Below are positions 8,694 to 17,640 of a stretch of DNA of 64,000 nucleotides, in pieces. The stretch is from positions 679,501-743,500 of the forward strand of contig NZ_CP039727.1 of NCBI RefSeq assembly GCF_005154805.1. Reading direction: 5' to 3'. The notes under the pieces were generated by a model. It saw only the letters and a program-made list of their open reading frames with translations, was not told the DNA's origin and did not search any database. How positions within the stretch are numbered: position 1 is the first letter of the stretch; each line of letters begins with the position of its first letter. A program made the position numbers and the translations under genes. This DNA is from Bacillus sp. S3 (GTDB taxonomy: Bacteria; Bacillota; Bacilli; Bacillales; Cytobacillaceae).

Positions 8694-9226
8694 AGCAATT
8701 CTCCTTTATTCTTCTTCCAATCCTCTTTCAATAGTGAGAATCTTAATTGATCCCGAAAGTGTCCTTCAAAGTAATTCGATTGTTTTTCAATTCCTTCTTG
8801 CACAAACCCGATTTTTTTATACAGTTTAATCGCATAGATGTTATCAGGGAAGACCTGCAGCCAGATTCGATTGAGTTTGAGACAGTCGAAGGCATATTGG
8901 ACGACAGCTGCCAAAGAGGAATAACCAATCCCTTTACCCCTTACATCATCTCTCCCGATATATAATTGGAAAAATGCAGAATAATGTTGAGGATTGATGA
9001 ATAAAAGGATGTTTCCACAATAGATGTTGGTTGAATCGAAAATTGCCCAAATAAGGGTTTGATTCAATGATTTTATCCATTGACGATGCGATTCAATAGT
9101 GACTTTTTTAGTAAGCCCAAAACTTTTGAATACCACCGGGTTATTTAGCCACTCAACAGTTTGCTGGTGGTGGCATTCAGCGTATGGGATAAGCCGGCAA
9201 TTTTTATGAAATAGACAAATATTCAT
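8690..9226 (-). CDS. pseH: Pseudaminic acid pathway N-acetyltransferase (PseH-like GNAT)
   Basis: GNAT acetyltransferase expected to acetylate the C4 amino group of the UDP-altrosamine intermediate made by PseB and PseC. The 178-residue protein shows the acetyl-CoA loop GRDDVRGKGIGYSSLAAVV and the conserved LNRIWLQVFPDNIYAIKLYKKIGF strand-helix. ATG 9226 is preferred over TTG 9235 because AGAGGTTG lies 7 nt upstream. It overlaps the WbqC-family gene by 4 nt and follows pseG by a few bases. B. subtilis SpsD fills the same slot but is longer. Confidence 0.88.
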   Translation of the reverse strand: MNICLFHKNCRLIPYAECHHQQTVEWLNNPVVFKSFGLTKKVTIESHRQWIKSLNQTLIWAIFDSTNIYCGNILLFINPQHYSAFFQLYIGRDDVRGKGIGYSSLAAVVQYAFDCLKLNRIWLQVFPDNIYAIKLYKKIGFVQEGIEKQSNYFEGHFRDQLRFSLLKEDWKKNKGELL

Positions 9227-9239
9227 GGTTATCAACCTC

Positions 9240-10286
9240 TTATGAAATCAATGATTCGAAAATTCTTTTTGTTCCGAAACCATCGACAGATTGGATACAC
9301 TTTTGATACATTGCATTTGTTAGGTTTTTATCACTAATAAATCTTTGGGTTTGAATGATAAATTGATTTTCCTCCAACGTATCAGCATCACCAAAGTATC
9401 GGCAAAATCCCCTTTTTTCTAAGGTTTCGAGTATCTTAATTTGATTGCTGTTGATTGATAGATATGCAGCCGGCAATCCAACACAGGCTCTTTCCCATGT
9501 GGTTGATCCAGCTGCACCAATAGCTAGATCACACTCAGCCATATATTCAGCCATATTTTCAATGTTTTGTTTCCATTGGAACCTGTTTCCGTATTTTTTA
9601 GACAGTTCGTGTATAGAGTCTATGTTCAAATAATTTTCACCGATTACTGCTTTTACAAAAAGCTTTGGGAAATGTTTTAAAATCAGGTTACTAAACTTTC
9701 CAGTATGGCCTTTATAGTCATTGCCACCAAAAAAAACATGAATGGTAATAAGGTTGTTATTGATGTGAAAGCTATTTTTTCTGTGTTCCCTAAATTGTGG
9801 GCGTAAAATAGCAAAATCTAATCCAAATAAACCTATGCAACTCGAAGGCAATAATCCTTGGTAACGTTCTCCTGTTTCACCGAACGTTTGATCTACTATC
9901 ATGTCACAGACATGTTCTCGGTTGGCTAAATCATCGATCACCATAATCTTTTTGACATAAGGAAGAAGAGAGGCTTCCCACTCCTTACTAATTTCATAAT
10001 GATCAATAATAAGCCAATCAATGGGAGCTAATGTTTCTGTAAGAATAGTGATGGTCTCATCGGCATCGATTTTCCATTGAAAGTTTTCTTGGTCCTCTCT
10101 ATAGTGAAGGAGGTGGGAGGCATAACATTTATTATTGATTAAATGAACAGAATGGCCTGTAAGTCTTCGGCAAATAAACGTGATATTGTGGCCGTTTTTC
10201 GATAATTCGTCCGCCAACGTTAAGCACCTTACAACATGACCAGTTCCGATTTTCGTTGATGAATCTACTCGAAAACAAATGTTCAT
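9240..10286 (-). CDS. pseG: UDP-sugar hydrolase of pseudaminic acid synthesis (PseG/SpsG)
   Basis: Removes UDP from the 2,4-diacetamido-altrose nucleotide before PseI. The 348-residue GT-B-like protein begins MNICFRVDSSTKIGTGHVVR; GTGHVVRCLTLADEL is the family signature, and FGGNDYKGHTG, MAECDLAIGAAGSTTWERA and VGLPA occur downstream as in PseG and MurG-like proteins. GGGAG precedes the ATG. It lies 11 nt downstream of pseF. Equivalent to SpsG. Confidence 0.92.
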   Translation of the reverse strand: MNICFRVDSSTKIGTGHVVRCLTLADELSKNGHNITFICRRLTGHSVHLINNKCYASHLLHYREDQENFQWKIDADETITILTETLAPIDWLIIDHYEISKEWEASLLPYVKKIMVIDDLANREHVCDMIVDQTFGETGERYQGLLPSSCIGLFGLDFAILRPQFREHRKNSFHINNNLITIHVFFGGNDYKGHTGKFSNLILKHFPKLFVKAVIGENYLNIDSIHELSKKYGNRFQWKQNIENMAEYMAECDLAIGAAGSTTWERACVGLPAAYLSINSNQIKILETLEKRGFCRYFGDADTLEENQFIIQTQRFISDKNLTNAMYQKCIQSVDGFGTKRIFESLIS

Positions 10287-10297
10287 ATTACTCCCTC

Positions 10298-11023
10298 TTA
10301 ATATTTTTTTTGTTGAATCGCTGAGTTTAATAACATCCAGTCTTTGTTTCTATTTAATAGTTCGATTACATCTTTTGTTAAAAATGTAGGGTGAACGGGA
10401 TAAATGGCCGTAAGGATCTTTTCAATTAATAAAAAGTCTTCTATTGTGTCTACTGTCCAGCGCAAATGACTAAAATCCTCGGCAGCTTCCAAAGAGCCCA
10501 TTTTGAATAACTCCTGATGATCAAATATAAATGTGGTAACATGTTCTCGATGACCATGTTTACGAGCGGTTTCGTGAAGTTTCTTTAATGTCTCTTTAGA
10601 AAAGACTTCCACATCAAGCCCACGAGGGAATTTCCTATTAATAATGTTGGCTGTATAGTCAAATTGGTTACTCAAATAAAGTTCAATGGTTTGATCGATG
10701 ATTTCATGATCAATAAGGGGACAATCTGAAGTTAATCTAATAATGGTCTCAAATGAAAATTCATTTGCAGCTTCATAATAACGAGAAAGCACATCGTCCT
10801 CAGAGCCGCGATAATAGGATATTCCTAGTGATTCACATAGTTCCACAATGGGAGTGTCATTATCTGATATGGTGGTGGCTATAACGATTTCATTTATCAG
10901 CTTCGAACGTTTTACTCGTTCAATTTGATATTCTAATAGCGTTTTTCCAAGCACTTTCTTTAATATTTTCCCAGGCAGTCTTGTTGAACCCATTCTTGCC
11001 TGAATAATGGCACCAATCTTCAT
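10298..11023 (-). CDS. pseF: CMP-pseudaminic acid cytidylyltransferase-like (PseF/SpsF)
   Basis: Activates the nonulosonic acid with CTP. The 241-residue protein starts MKIGAIIQARMGSTRLPGK, the SpsF/NeuA-type nucleotide-binding loop, with IVIATTISDNDTPIVELCE, LTSDCPLIDHEIIDQ and RWTVDTIEDFLLIE. GGGGTG lies upstream of the ATG. It is separated by 5 nt from pseC. Length and motifs are normal for SpsF. Confidence 0.92.
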   Translation of the reverse strand: MKIGAIIQARMGSTRLPGKILKKVLGKTLLEYQIERVKRSKLINEIVIATTISDNDTPIVELCESLGISYYRGSEDDVLSRYYEAANEFSFETIIRLTSDCPLIDHEIIDQTIELYLSNQFDYTANIINRKFPRGLDVEVFSKETLKKLHETARKHGHREHVTTFIFDHQELFKMGSLEAAEDFSHLRWTVDTIEDFLLIEKILTAIYPVHPTFLTKDVIELLNRNKDWMLLNSAIQQKKY

Positions 11024-11028
11024 ATTAA

Positions 11029-12207
11029 TTACACCCCTTTTGAATAAAGGGTAATCGTTTCTTTCACAGCTCGAATTACATCTTCTACATCTGTTTCATT
11101 CATAAGGGGAAATAAAGGGAGAGTCAATATGGCCTCATATAGAAACTCTGAAATTGGTAAATCTCCATGCTTGAAGCCTAATTCCTTGTAGTATGGAAGA
11201 AGATGAATGGGCAGGTAATGAACATTAACCCCAATATTATGGTCCAGTAAAGTTCGATAGATTTCTGCTCTATCAGTGGACAGCCGCGTTAAATCAAGTT
11301 GTATTACATAAAGATGCCAGCTTGACACCCCATCCGAATCCTGAAAAGGAGTGATAATTTCTGGGATATTAATAAAAGCTTCTGTATACATGGCGGCATA
11401 TTTTGTTCTTCTCTCAATAAATTGGTCAATCTTTTGTAATTGGCTTATCCCTAATGCAGCTTGTATGTCAGTTAACCGATAATTAAAGCCAAGAAACTGC
11501 ATTTCATAATACCATGGACCGTGATTATTCAGTAATTTACCAGGATCACGAGTAATGCCATGAGTACGGAACTGCAGTAATTTTTCATAATAATCTTTGT
11601 TGTTAGTAGTAATCATTCCCCCTTCACCCGTTGTAATATGTTTGACGGGATGAAAGCTAAACATGGTCATGTCGCTGATGGAACCTATTTTTTTACCTCT
11701 GTATGTGGCGCCTAAAGCGTGAGCAGCATCTTCGATTACAACTAAATTATGTTTTTTAGCAATTTCGCCGATTTCGTCCAAACAGGCTGGTTGCCCGGTG
11801 AAATCAACAGGGATGATTGCTTTTGTTCTCGGTCTGATACATTTTTCAATTTCTTTTGGGTCGATATTGTATGTTTTCTCATTGATATCAGCAAATACAG
11901 GAGTACCACCTTGATATAAAATACAATTTGCACTTGCTGCAAATGTCAAGGGGGTTGTGATCACTTCATCTCCTGCTGTAATCCCTGCGGCAAAGCATGC
12001 GCCATGTAATGCTGCCGTTCCATTTGCGAAACTAACAGCATATTTGGCACCAACATAATCAGCAATTGCTTCTTCAAACTTGTAAACAAAGGGACCTGTG
12101 GTTAGAAAGTCGCCTTTTAATACTTCAACGACCGCTTCAATATCGTCATTATCAATCCACTGGCGGCCATACGGAAGATAGGTGTCTCTAATTGGCTTCT
12201 GATTCAC
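11029..12207 (-). CDS. pseC: UDP-4-amino-4,6-dideoxy-altrosamine aminotransferase (PseC/SpsC)
   Basis: PLP-dependent DegT/DnrJ/EryC1 aminotransferase that installs the C4 amino group. The 392-residue protein shows YLPYGRQWIDNDDIEAV, SFANGTAALHGA, VIEDAAHALGATY and FSFHPVKHITTGEGG with the PLP lysine at K189. The GTG start lies one base after the pseB stop, with GGAAGGG inside the pseB end as ribosome site, implying coupling. It corresponds to B. subtilis SpsC. Confidence 0.93.
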   Translation of the reverse strand: MNQKPIRDTYLPYGRQWIDNDDIEAVVEVLKGDFLTTGPFVYKFEEAIADYVGAKYAVSFANGTAALHGACFAAGITAGDEVITTPLTFAASANCILYQGGTPVFADINEKTYNIDPKEIEKCIRPRTKAIIPVDFTGQPACLDEIGEIAKKHNLVVIEDAAHALGATYRGKKIGSISDMTMFSFHPVKHITTGEGGMITTNNKDYYEKLLQFRTHGITRDPGKLLNNHGPWYYEMQFLGFNYRLTDIQAALGISQLQKIDQFIERRTKYAAMYTEAFINIPEIITPFQDSDGVSSWHLYVIQLDLTRLSTDRAEIYRTLLDHNIGVNVHYLPIHLLPYYKELGFKHGDLPISEFLYEAILTLPLFPLMNETDVEDVIRAVKETITLYSKGV

Positions 12208-12208
12208 G

Positions 12209-13264
<1,056 letters not shown>

Positions 13265-14230
13265 TCATTTAATAATTGTTTTAAGGATAAATTGTATTCT
13301 ATGCATAAAAGTATGGTTTGTTAATACTCTTTCCTTTGCTTTGTAACTAAACTGGTTTCTTGTGGTTTCATCATGTACAAATTGATGAATGTATTTTATA
13401 CATTCTTCATTGGTTGTATAGGGAATAACCTCGCTTAAAGGGTCAAAATGTAATGCCAAATCGGGTTTACTGGAACAAAGCTGAAAGCCGTTGCATGCAG
13501 CGATATCAAATGTACGATTGTTAATACTTTTGCTTGCAATACCAAGTGTATTTTTATTTTGATGATAATTGTAGGATCGGTGCGGGTTAAGGATTATTTT
13601 TGAGGAATGAATTATGTCTTTGACCATAGTAGGTTCTACCCATTTATTGATTAGTTTCAATCTTTTAAAATGTTCACTACCAATAAACTTTTTCCATAGA
13701 GGACCAGCTATTATCATCGTATAGGATGTGTGTTCTAAAATGTGGCGTGCAAGTTCAATTCTTTCAGGATAGGGATAGCCGATTAAACAAATATCAAAAT
13801 AGTTTTTTCCTTGTATATCAGGTGGTGAGTAGAGCTTGGGATCTGCTCCTAGTGGAAGATGATAAGTACTTTTGGCAGGGAGGGTTTGCTGATAATATTC
13901 AAATGCCCCTAAATCGATGGTAAAGATAAGGTCGAAAGCTTCCGCCAAACGAACAGACTCGTCGATATAAAAGGGATCTTCGGTTAACCAAACTCCAAGA
14001 ACATATCCTTTTTGCTTTAAAAATTGTATAAATGGTTGTTCTAATTTATATCCGACAAAGGATAAGACGAAGTCGGGATGGTACTGTTCAATTTGTTGCG
14101 TCGTCTGAAGGTTAAAATTTGGACTAATTTGTAATACTTGATGGTTCAACTGAGAGAATGCATGTAGAATGGACTGTTCAAAATAGGGATAGATTCCTGA
14201 ATAACCGGAAGCAATAAATACTATTTTCAA
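13265..14230 (-). CDS. cgeB: Spore maturation CgeB-type glycosyltransferase
   Basis: A 321-residue protein of the CgeB/DUF3880-glycosyltransferase-1 type: N-terminal MKIVFIASGYSGIYPYFEQS, GVWLTEDPFYIDES, FTIDLGAFEYYQQ, HLPLGADPKLYSP, then a C-terminal glycosyltransferase half with LNPHRSYNYHQNKN and NRTFDIAACNGFQL. B. subtilis CgeB matures the outermost spore layer. It is probably the first gene of the pse operon, 63 nt upstream of pseB, and may attach the sugar it makes. The TTG start has GGGTG about 9 nt before it. Confidence 0.85.
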   Translation of the reverse strand: MKIVFIASGYSGIYPYFEQSILHAFSQLNHQVLQISPNFNLQTTQQIEQYHPDFVLSFVGYKLEQPFIQFLKQKGYVLGVWLTEDPFYIDESVRLAEAFDLIFTIDLGAFEYYQQTLPAKSTYHLPLGADPKLYSPPDIQGKNYFDICLIGYPYPERIELARHILEHTSYTMIIAGPLWKKFIGSEHFKRLKLINKWVEPTMVKDIIHSSKIILNPHRSYNYHQNKNTLGIASKSINNRTFDIAACNGFQLCSSKPDLALHFDPLSEVIPYTTNEECIKYIHQFVHDETTRNQFSYKAKERVLTNHTFMHRIQFILKTIIK

Positions 14231-14272
14231 TATTGTTCACACCCTATTAAACTTTGTATTTGGATATTATAA

Positions 14273-14299
14273 GTGAAGACAGTAAATAACTGTCTTCAC
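14273..14299 (-). terminator. Hairpin downstream of the 95-aa gene
   Basis: A perfect 10-bp inverted repeat (GTGAAGACAG / CTGTCTTCAC, 7-nt loop) lies 10 nt beyond the stop of the minus-strand poly-Asp gene and upstream of cgeB. It has no long T run, so termination is plausible but may be partial. Confidence 0.45.
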
Positions 14300-14309
14300 C
14301 ACTTATCAG

Positions 14310-14597
14310 CTAATCATCATCGTCATCATCATCACCATTGCCGGGTGTTATTTCGACTGAAAAGCTTTCAATGTCATCAAGCATGATATGCCTTACTCGC
14401 TCTGACATAAACGGACTTAGCATTTCTGCTTCAACGATTTCCAATAAGCTATTCTTGGAAATATGTCCCAATACACCTGTTATAACATCTCCTGATCTGG
14501 TTCTAAAGGTGATTTCTTCGCCGACATGCTTCTTTAGGATTTTATAAAATTCCCTACCGGAAGACTTGTCCTTTTTTTTATTCTTCTTTTTTCCCAT
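14310..14597 (-). CDS. Small basic protein with poly-Asp tail, possible spore-surface protein
   Basis: A 95-residue protein with a Lys-rich start (MGKKKNKKKDK), a central beta-rich segment (EEITFRTRSGDVITGVLGHI) that looks like an Sm-like barrel of the kind seen in some spore coat proteins, and a C-terminal run of seven Asp. The charge split, strongly basic N-terminus and acidic end, is striking. AAAGGAGG precedes the ATG. The neighbours are spore-surface genes, so a coat or exosporium role is likely but unproven. I do not recognise a named orthologue. Confidence 0.6.
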   Translation of the reverse strand: MGKKKNKKKDKSSGREFYKILKKHVGEEITFRTRSGDVITGVLGHISKNSLLEIVEAEMLSPFMSERVRHIMLDDIESFSVEITPGNGDDDDDDD

Positions 14598-14731
14598 TTG
14601 ACTACTCCTCCTTTCTTTAATTAAATTCGGAATAGTATATTCTAAAAATAATAAATGGACAGGGCTATTATCATTTTAAAAAAATAATTAGTCGATATAT
14701 ACAATATACACGGTAGTTTTTCCCGATTCTT

Positions 14732-15085
14732 TCATAAAATAATCGTTACTGTTTCTGGGACAGAACATGAAGGGAAGGCTATAATCTTGATTGTTAGTCT
14801 TTTTCCGCCCTTTAAGCGCTTTTTTATCCTTACTTTAAAATATCCCATACAATCCGAAGTTGTTTTGATAGGGTTGCGCTCTCCTATGCTAATTTCTATT
14901 ATTGCATAAGGTTCGCTTCGGCCTTTAACTATTATTTTCTTCTTTTTTCTTTTGATTTTTACCGTTAGAGAGTCATCCAGGGCAGGCGGAGTTTTTCGTT
15001 CCAATTGCAAATTTACCTCTACTTCTTCCCCAGGCGAAAGAGAAAAAGTCGGGCAGCATATTAAATTATACTTTTCGTTTATCAT
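14732..15085 (-). CDS. Hypothetical beta-rich protein
   Basis: A 117-residue protein, Lys-rich with alternating hydrophobic strands and a CC pair near residues 10-11. The segment YAIIEISIGERNPIKTTSDCMGYFKV resembles one Ig/transthyretin-like repeat of the preceding gene (GYF echoes QGQYLF and GGLYLF), so it may be a related surface protein. It lies 8 nt after the 286-residue repeat protein and is probably co-transcribed with it. No signal peptide. Function unknown. Confidence 0.55.
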   Translation of the reverse strand: MINEKYNLICCPTFSLSPGEEVEVNLQLERKTPPALDDSLTVKIKRKKKKIIVKGRSEPYAIIEISIGERNPIKTTSDCMGYFKVRIKKRLKGGKRLTIKIIAFPSCSVPETVTIIL

Positions 15086-15093
15086 ACTAACCC

Positions 15094-15954
15094 CTAACTA
15101 TCCACTTGAACAGTAGCTTTGACTCGGTACGTTCCAGAAGGGATATCACCAAATAAATATAACCCACCGACATTTGTTTTGGTGATTTCAATGATACTTT
15201 CTGTGCCGTTTGAGATCGAGTATAGTGCAACAATGGCATTTGCGATGGGTGTGTTGGAATTGCCATCTGTTACTAAACCACTGATTGTTCCTGTATTTGC
15301 ATCAGGATCTACAGCTATACCAATATCACTCGGGACAAACTCTCTTCCGCTTATAGTTAACGGTACTGTTTGATTGGATAAATAACCAGCCTTCGCAGCA
15401 TCAAGTTCGTAAGTTCCATCTAGTAAATTGGCAAATAAATATTGACCTTGAGCATTTGTACTTACGGTTCCTGCAAGTACTGGACCGCTGCCATTATTAC
15501 TGAAAAGCTGTACTGTTGCATCTGCAATGGGCTGATTATTTGTTACGTCCTTTACAATCCCAAAAATAGCATTTTTAGTTCCGTCAGGGTCTGTTTGCAT
15601 TGTAATATTGACAGTTGTGTTTCGATTTGACAAGACAGTTATGGGGATACGATTTGGAGTCAGATACGTAGGTTCTGAAGCTGTGATAAAGTATGAACCC
15701 ACTGGAACTCTAGGGAAAATAAAGTTACCGGCAGGATTACTATTAATATGGTCATAAGGTACGTTATTGGAGGTAAATAATTTTATAGTAGCTAAGGGAA
15801 TTGGCGTTCCATCAGGGCGACTGACAGTTCCGGTGATATTACCTGCATTTATATTTGGATTTGCTTGAAGATTGAAATCTGCTGTCTCTTCATCCCGTCC
15901 ATTAATTGTAATTAATGGACTTGGCTGTAAATTATATGGTTCTATAATTGCCAT
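15094..15954 (-). CDS. Carboxypeptidase-regulatory-like (CnaB/transthyretin-fold) repeat protein
   Basis: About 286 residues built of three copies of an 80-90-residue beta domain. Each has a pattern like ITGTVSRPDGTPIPLATIKLF ending with a GNFIFPRVPVGSYFI-type motif; the others read IFGIVKDVTNNQPIADATV and ISGLVTDGNSNTPIANAIV. These are CarboxypepD_reg-like domains. There is no signal peptide or anchor, which fits assembly onto the spore from the mother cell. ATG 15954 is chosen because AAAGGAAG then has 9-nt spacing; the frame opens at TTG 15975. A SigK-like promoter lies directly upstream. Confidence 0.75.
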   Translation of the reverse strand: MAIIEPYNLQPSPLITINGRDEETADFNLQANPNINAGNITGTVSRPDGTPIPLATIKLFTSNNVPYDHINSNPAGNFIFPRVPVGSYFITASEPTYLTPNRIPITVLSNRNTTVNITMQTDPDGTKNAIFGIVKDVTNNQPIADATVQLFSNNGSGPVLAGTVSTNAQGQYLFANLLDGTYELDAAKAGYLSNQTVPLTISGREFVPSDIGIAVDPDANTGTISGLVTDGNSNTPIANAIVALYSISNGTESIIEITKTNVGGLYLFGDIPSGTYRVKATVQVDS

Positions 15955-15982
15955 CGTCATCTTCCTTTCATACAAGATGTTA

Positions 15983-16010
15983 TAGTATATGAGACGGGAG
16001 CATTGATGGT
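15983..16010 (-). promoter_or_regulatory. SigK-like promoter for the repeat protein
   Basis: On the minus strand a -10 element CATATACTA (15983-15991) matches CATANNNTA exactly, with AC (16009-16010) 17 nt upstream as the -35. The expected start is near 15975, just before the ribosome site. This supports late mother-cell expression. Confidence 0.55.
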
Positions 16011-16144
16011 GTGGACAAGGTTATAATAATGATTTAGGATCTGTCTGACCCTAGTGAAATAATGTGTTATTCTTTTCGTATATATCAACGAATAGTCAAT
16101 TTATATGATCAACACCCAATAAGATAGGTACATCAGAGGAGGTG

Positions 16145-16306
16145 ATGGATAAGCTCAAACAAAACCCAAGGCCAAATATTGGGTCAGGAGATATTGCACA
16201 TTTTGCATCAGAATTAGTTCAAACAAGAATCTTTCCGTTTCCAAACCCGCGGTTTCCTCCATCATTACTTCTTTCATTCTCTTGTTTTTTCGCTGATTTC
16301 AGTTGA
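16145..16306 (+). CDS. Possible small protein, 53 aa
   Basis: ATG 16145 with GAGG at 16136-16139 opens a 53-codon frame beginning MDKLKQNPRPNIGSGD and ending in a hydrophobic, Pro/Phe-rich segment (FPNPRFPPSLLLSFSCFF). A terminator hairpin follows 48 nt after the stop, and no other plus-strand gene explains it. Unrecognised; it could be a small spore or membrane protein. Confidence 0.4.
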   Translation: MDKLKQNPRPNIGSGDIAHFASELVQTRIFPFPNPRFPPSLLLSFSCFFADFS

Positions 16307-16353
16307 TTGACAGGCCATTTACAATATTTTTCGCAAATAATATAAATTCACGG

Positions 16354-16390
16354 AAAAGGCAATTCCAAGATTGGAAAAGCCTTTTTATTC
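16354..16390 (+). terminator. Intrinsic terminator
   Basis: Stem AAAAGGC / GCCTTTTT enclosing a second stem TTCCAA / TTGGAA with a GA turn, ending in a T-rich tail. It points rightward, so it would end transcription from the 53-codon ORF. Confidence 0.7.
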
Positions 16391-16493
16391 TAGCCCATTA
16401 TATAGGTAAAACAATAAAACTTTATACATTTTATCCAAATTGAACAATGTGGGGATAATAAATATTCCTCATCATGAATTGAATAATAATTTT

Positions 16494-16838
16494 TTATACT
16501 TTGAACATTTGAAGTATTACTGGTGCCCCTTTTGGAGGTGTGTCATCAGTTTTTAACATAATGACTCCACTTTGTACTTCATAGCTTTCCTTAGGCTGTA
16601 AAACACCATTTATAAATAAGTTCATGTAAGACACCATACAAGGATCCAGAATTACTTGATTTCCTAATTCTTTCATTCCATCATCCTCTTTGTAAATTCT
16701 GCAATATCCGTCGGAGATTGTGTAATACTCAAAGACTTCAACCTGCTTTGGGAGGCGAAACCGTAATACTTCTGTAGGTAGGGTTGGAATCATTAAAAAT
16801 GGCTTAGTTAAATTATGAATACTGTTATATTTTTTCAT
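16494..16838 (-). CDS. DUF4183 family protein
   Basis: A 114-residue protein with the motif YMNLFINGVLQPKESYEV, characteristic of DUF4183 proteins found in Bacillus, often in spore-surface contexts. The following strand (GVIMLKTDDTPPKGAPVILQMF) is also typical of the domain. AGGGGG precedes the ATG. It points away from a second DUF4183 gene at 16991, making a divergent pair. The biological role of the family is unknown. Confidence 0.75.
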   Translation of the reverse strand: MKKYNSIHNLTKPFLMIPTLPTEVLRFRLPKQVEVFEYYTISDGYCRIYKEDDGMKELGNQVILDPCMVSYMNLFINGVLQPKESYEVQSGVIMLKTDDTPPKGAPVILQMFKV

Positions 16839-16934
16839 TAATCATTCCCCCTACAATTCCTCATATTTCCACTCAATATTTTATCGTTTGTTCCTTTTTT
16901 GGTGCTTGGTTACTTGATCAGTATTATTGTCTAT

Positions 16935-16961
16935 ACACAAAAATTCTGATGACATAGAATG
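16935..16961 (+). promoter_or_regulatory. SigK-like promoter
   Basis: AC (16935-16936), a 16-nt spacer, then CATAGAATG (16953-16961), close to the CATANNNTA -10. It lies directly upstream of the ribosome site (16976-16982) of the DUF4183 gene at 16991. Confidence 0.4.
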
Positions 16962-16990
16962 AACTATAACTTGGAAAGGAGGTTTTTTTA

Positions 16991-17371
16991 TTGCCATTAA
17001 AAATTATGAAGCTTGCAATTACGGCGAATACAACTATCGATACGTTTCCAACTGTGGAGAGATTCTTTAATGAAGCAGCTTCCACTGTAACAGGAGCAGG
17101 GACTTTAACTATTGCTGTTGGTGATTTCTGGGATGACACAGGAGCAGCCGCTACTACTCTTCCTGCCCTAGCAACCGATAATAGTTACTTTAATGTTTAT
17201 GTTAATGGTGTTCTCCAAATGGAAGATTTATTAGCCTATACTCCTGGTGGTACGGGTGTAGGACAATTAGTTATTACAGTTCCTGCTGGCTCTACCATTG
17301 AACAAAATTCTCCTGTTGTTTTAGCTGTTACAAATTTCACTCCATCCAGCGATACAACTGTTATCACTTAA
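16991..17371 (+). CDS. DUF4183 family protein
   Basis: A 126-residue protein, Thr/Ala/Val-rich, with the DUF4183 core YFNVYVNGVLQMEDLLAYTP and the C-terminal SPVVLAVTNF. TTG start, with AAAGGAGG at 16976-16982. The composition (few charges, many beta formers) suits a structural surface protein. It shares the Y-N-x-x-x-N-G-V-L-Q signature with the divergent neighbour at 16494, but the flanks differ, so the two are distant paralogues. Confidence 0.75.
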   Translation: MPLKIMKLAITANTTIDTFPTVERFFNEAASTVTGAGTLTIAVGDFWDDTGAAATTLPALATDNSYFNVYVNGVLQMEDLLAYTPGGTGVGQLVITVPAGSTIEQNSPVVLAVTNFTPSSDTTVIT

Positions 17372-17640
17372 TCCTATTGCCTGGTATGAACTATCGGGCT
17401 GGCAATGTCTTAGAACCAATAGTCAAAAAAAAAGCTGGTGGAAAAACATATATTTTTCGCCAGCTTCTGAACTTATATGGTTGAAATGACAAATGATGCG
17501 TACAAGGGTAACATGTCTTTTATATGAATTTAAGCTAAGGGAAGTTTTAATAATCGGTAGAATCCTTGTATTGGGAGGTCACGGATTTTTTGAACTATCA
17601 TAGCCGATAAGTGATATATCTTATCGAAAGGTGGATATTA
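17372..17640. other. Intergenic region with a leftward-pointing terminator
   Basis: The only clear signal is a hairpin at 17432-17466 (AAGCTGG stem extended by GAAAAA/TTTTT) preceded on the plus strand by nine A residues. As a terminator it works only leftward, although no convincing minus-strand gene lies immediately to its right. A 23-codon minus ORF (MIVQKIRDLPIQGFY start) lacks a ribosome site. Confidence 0.5.

Noticed and set aside
17470..17640. Minus-strand 23-codon ORF MIVQKIRDLPIQGFY
   Set aside because: No ribosome site and too short to support; kept only as a possible explanation for the leftward terminator.
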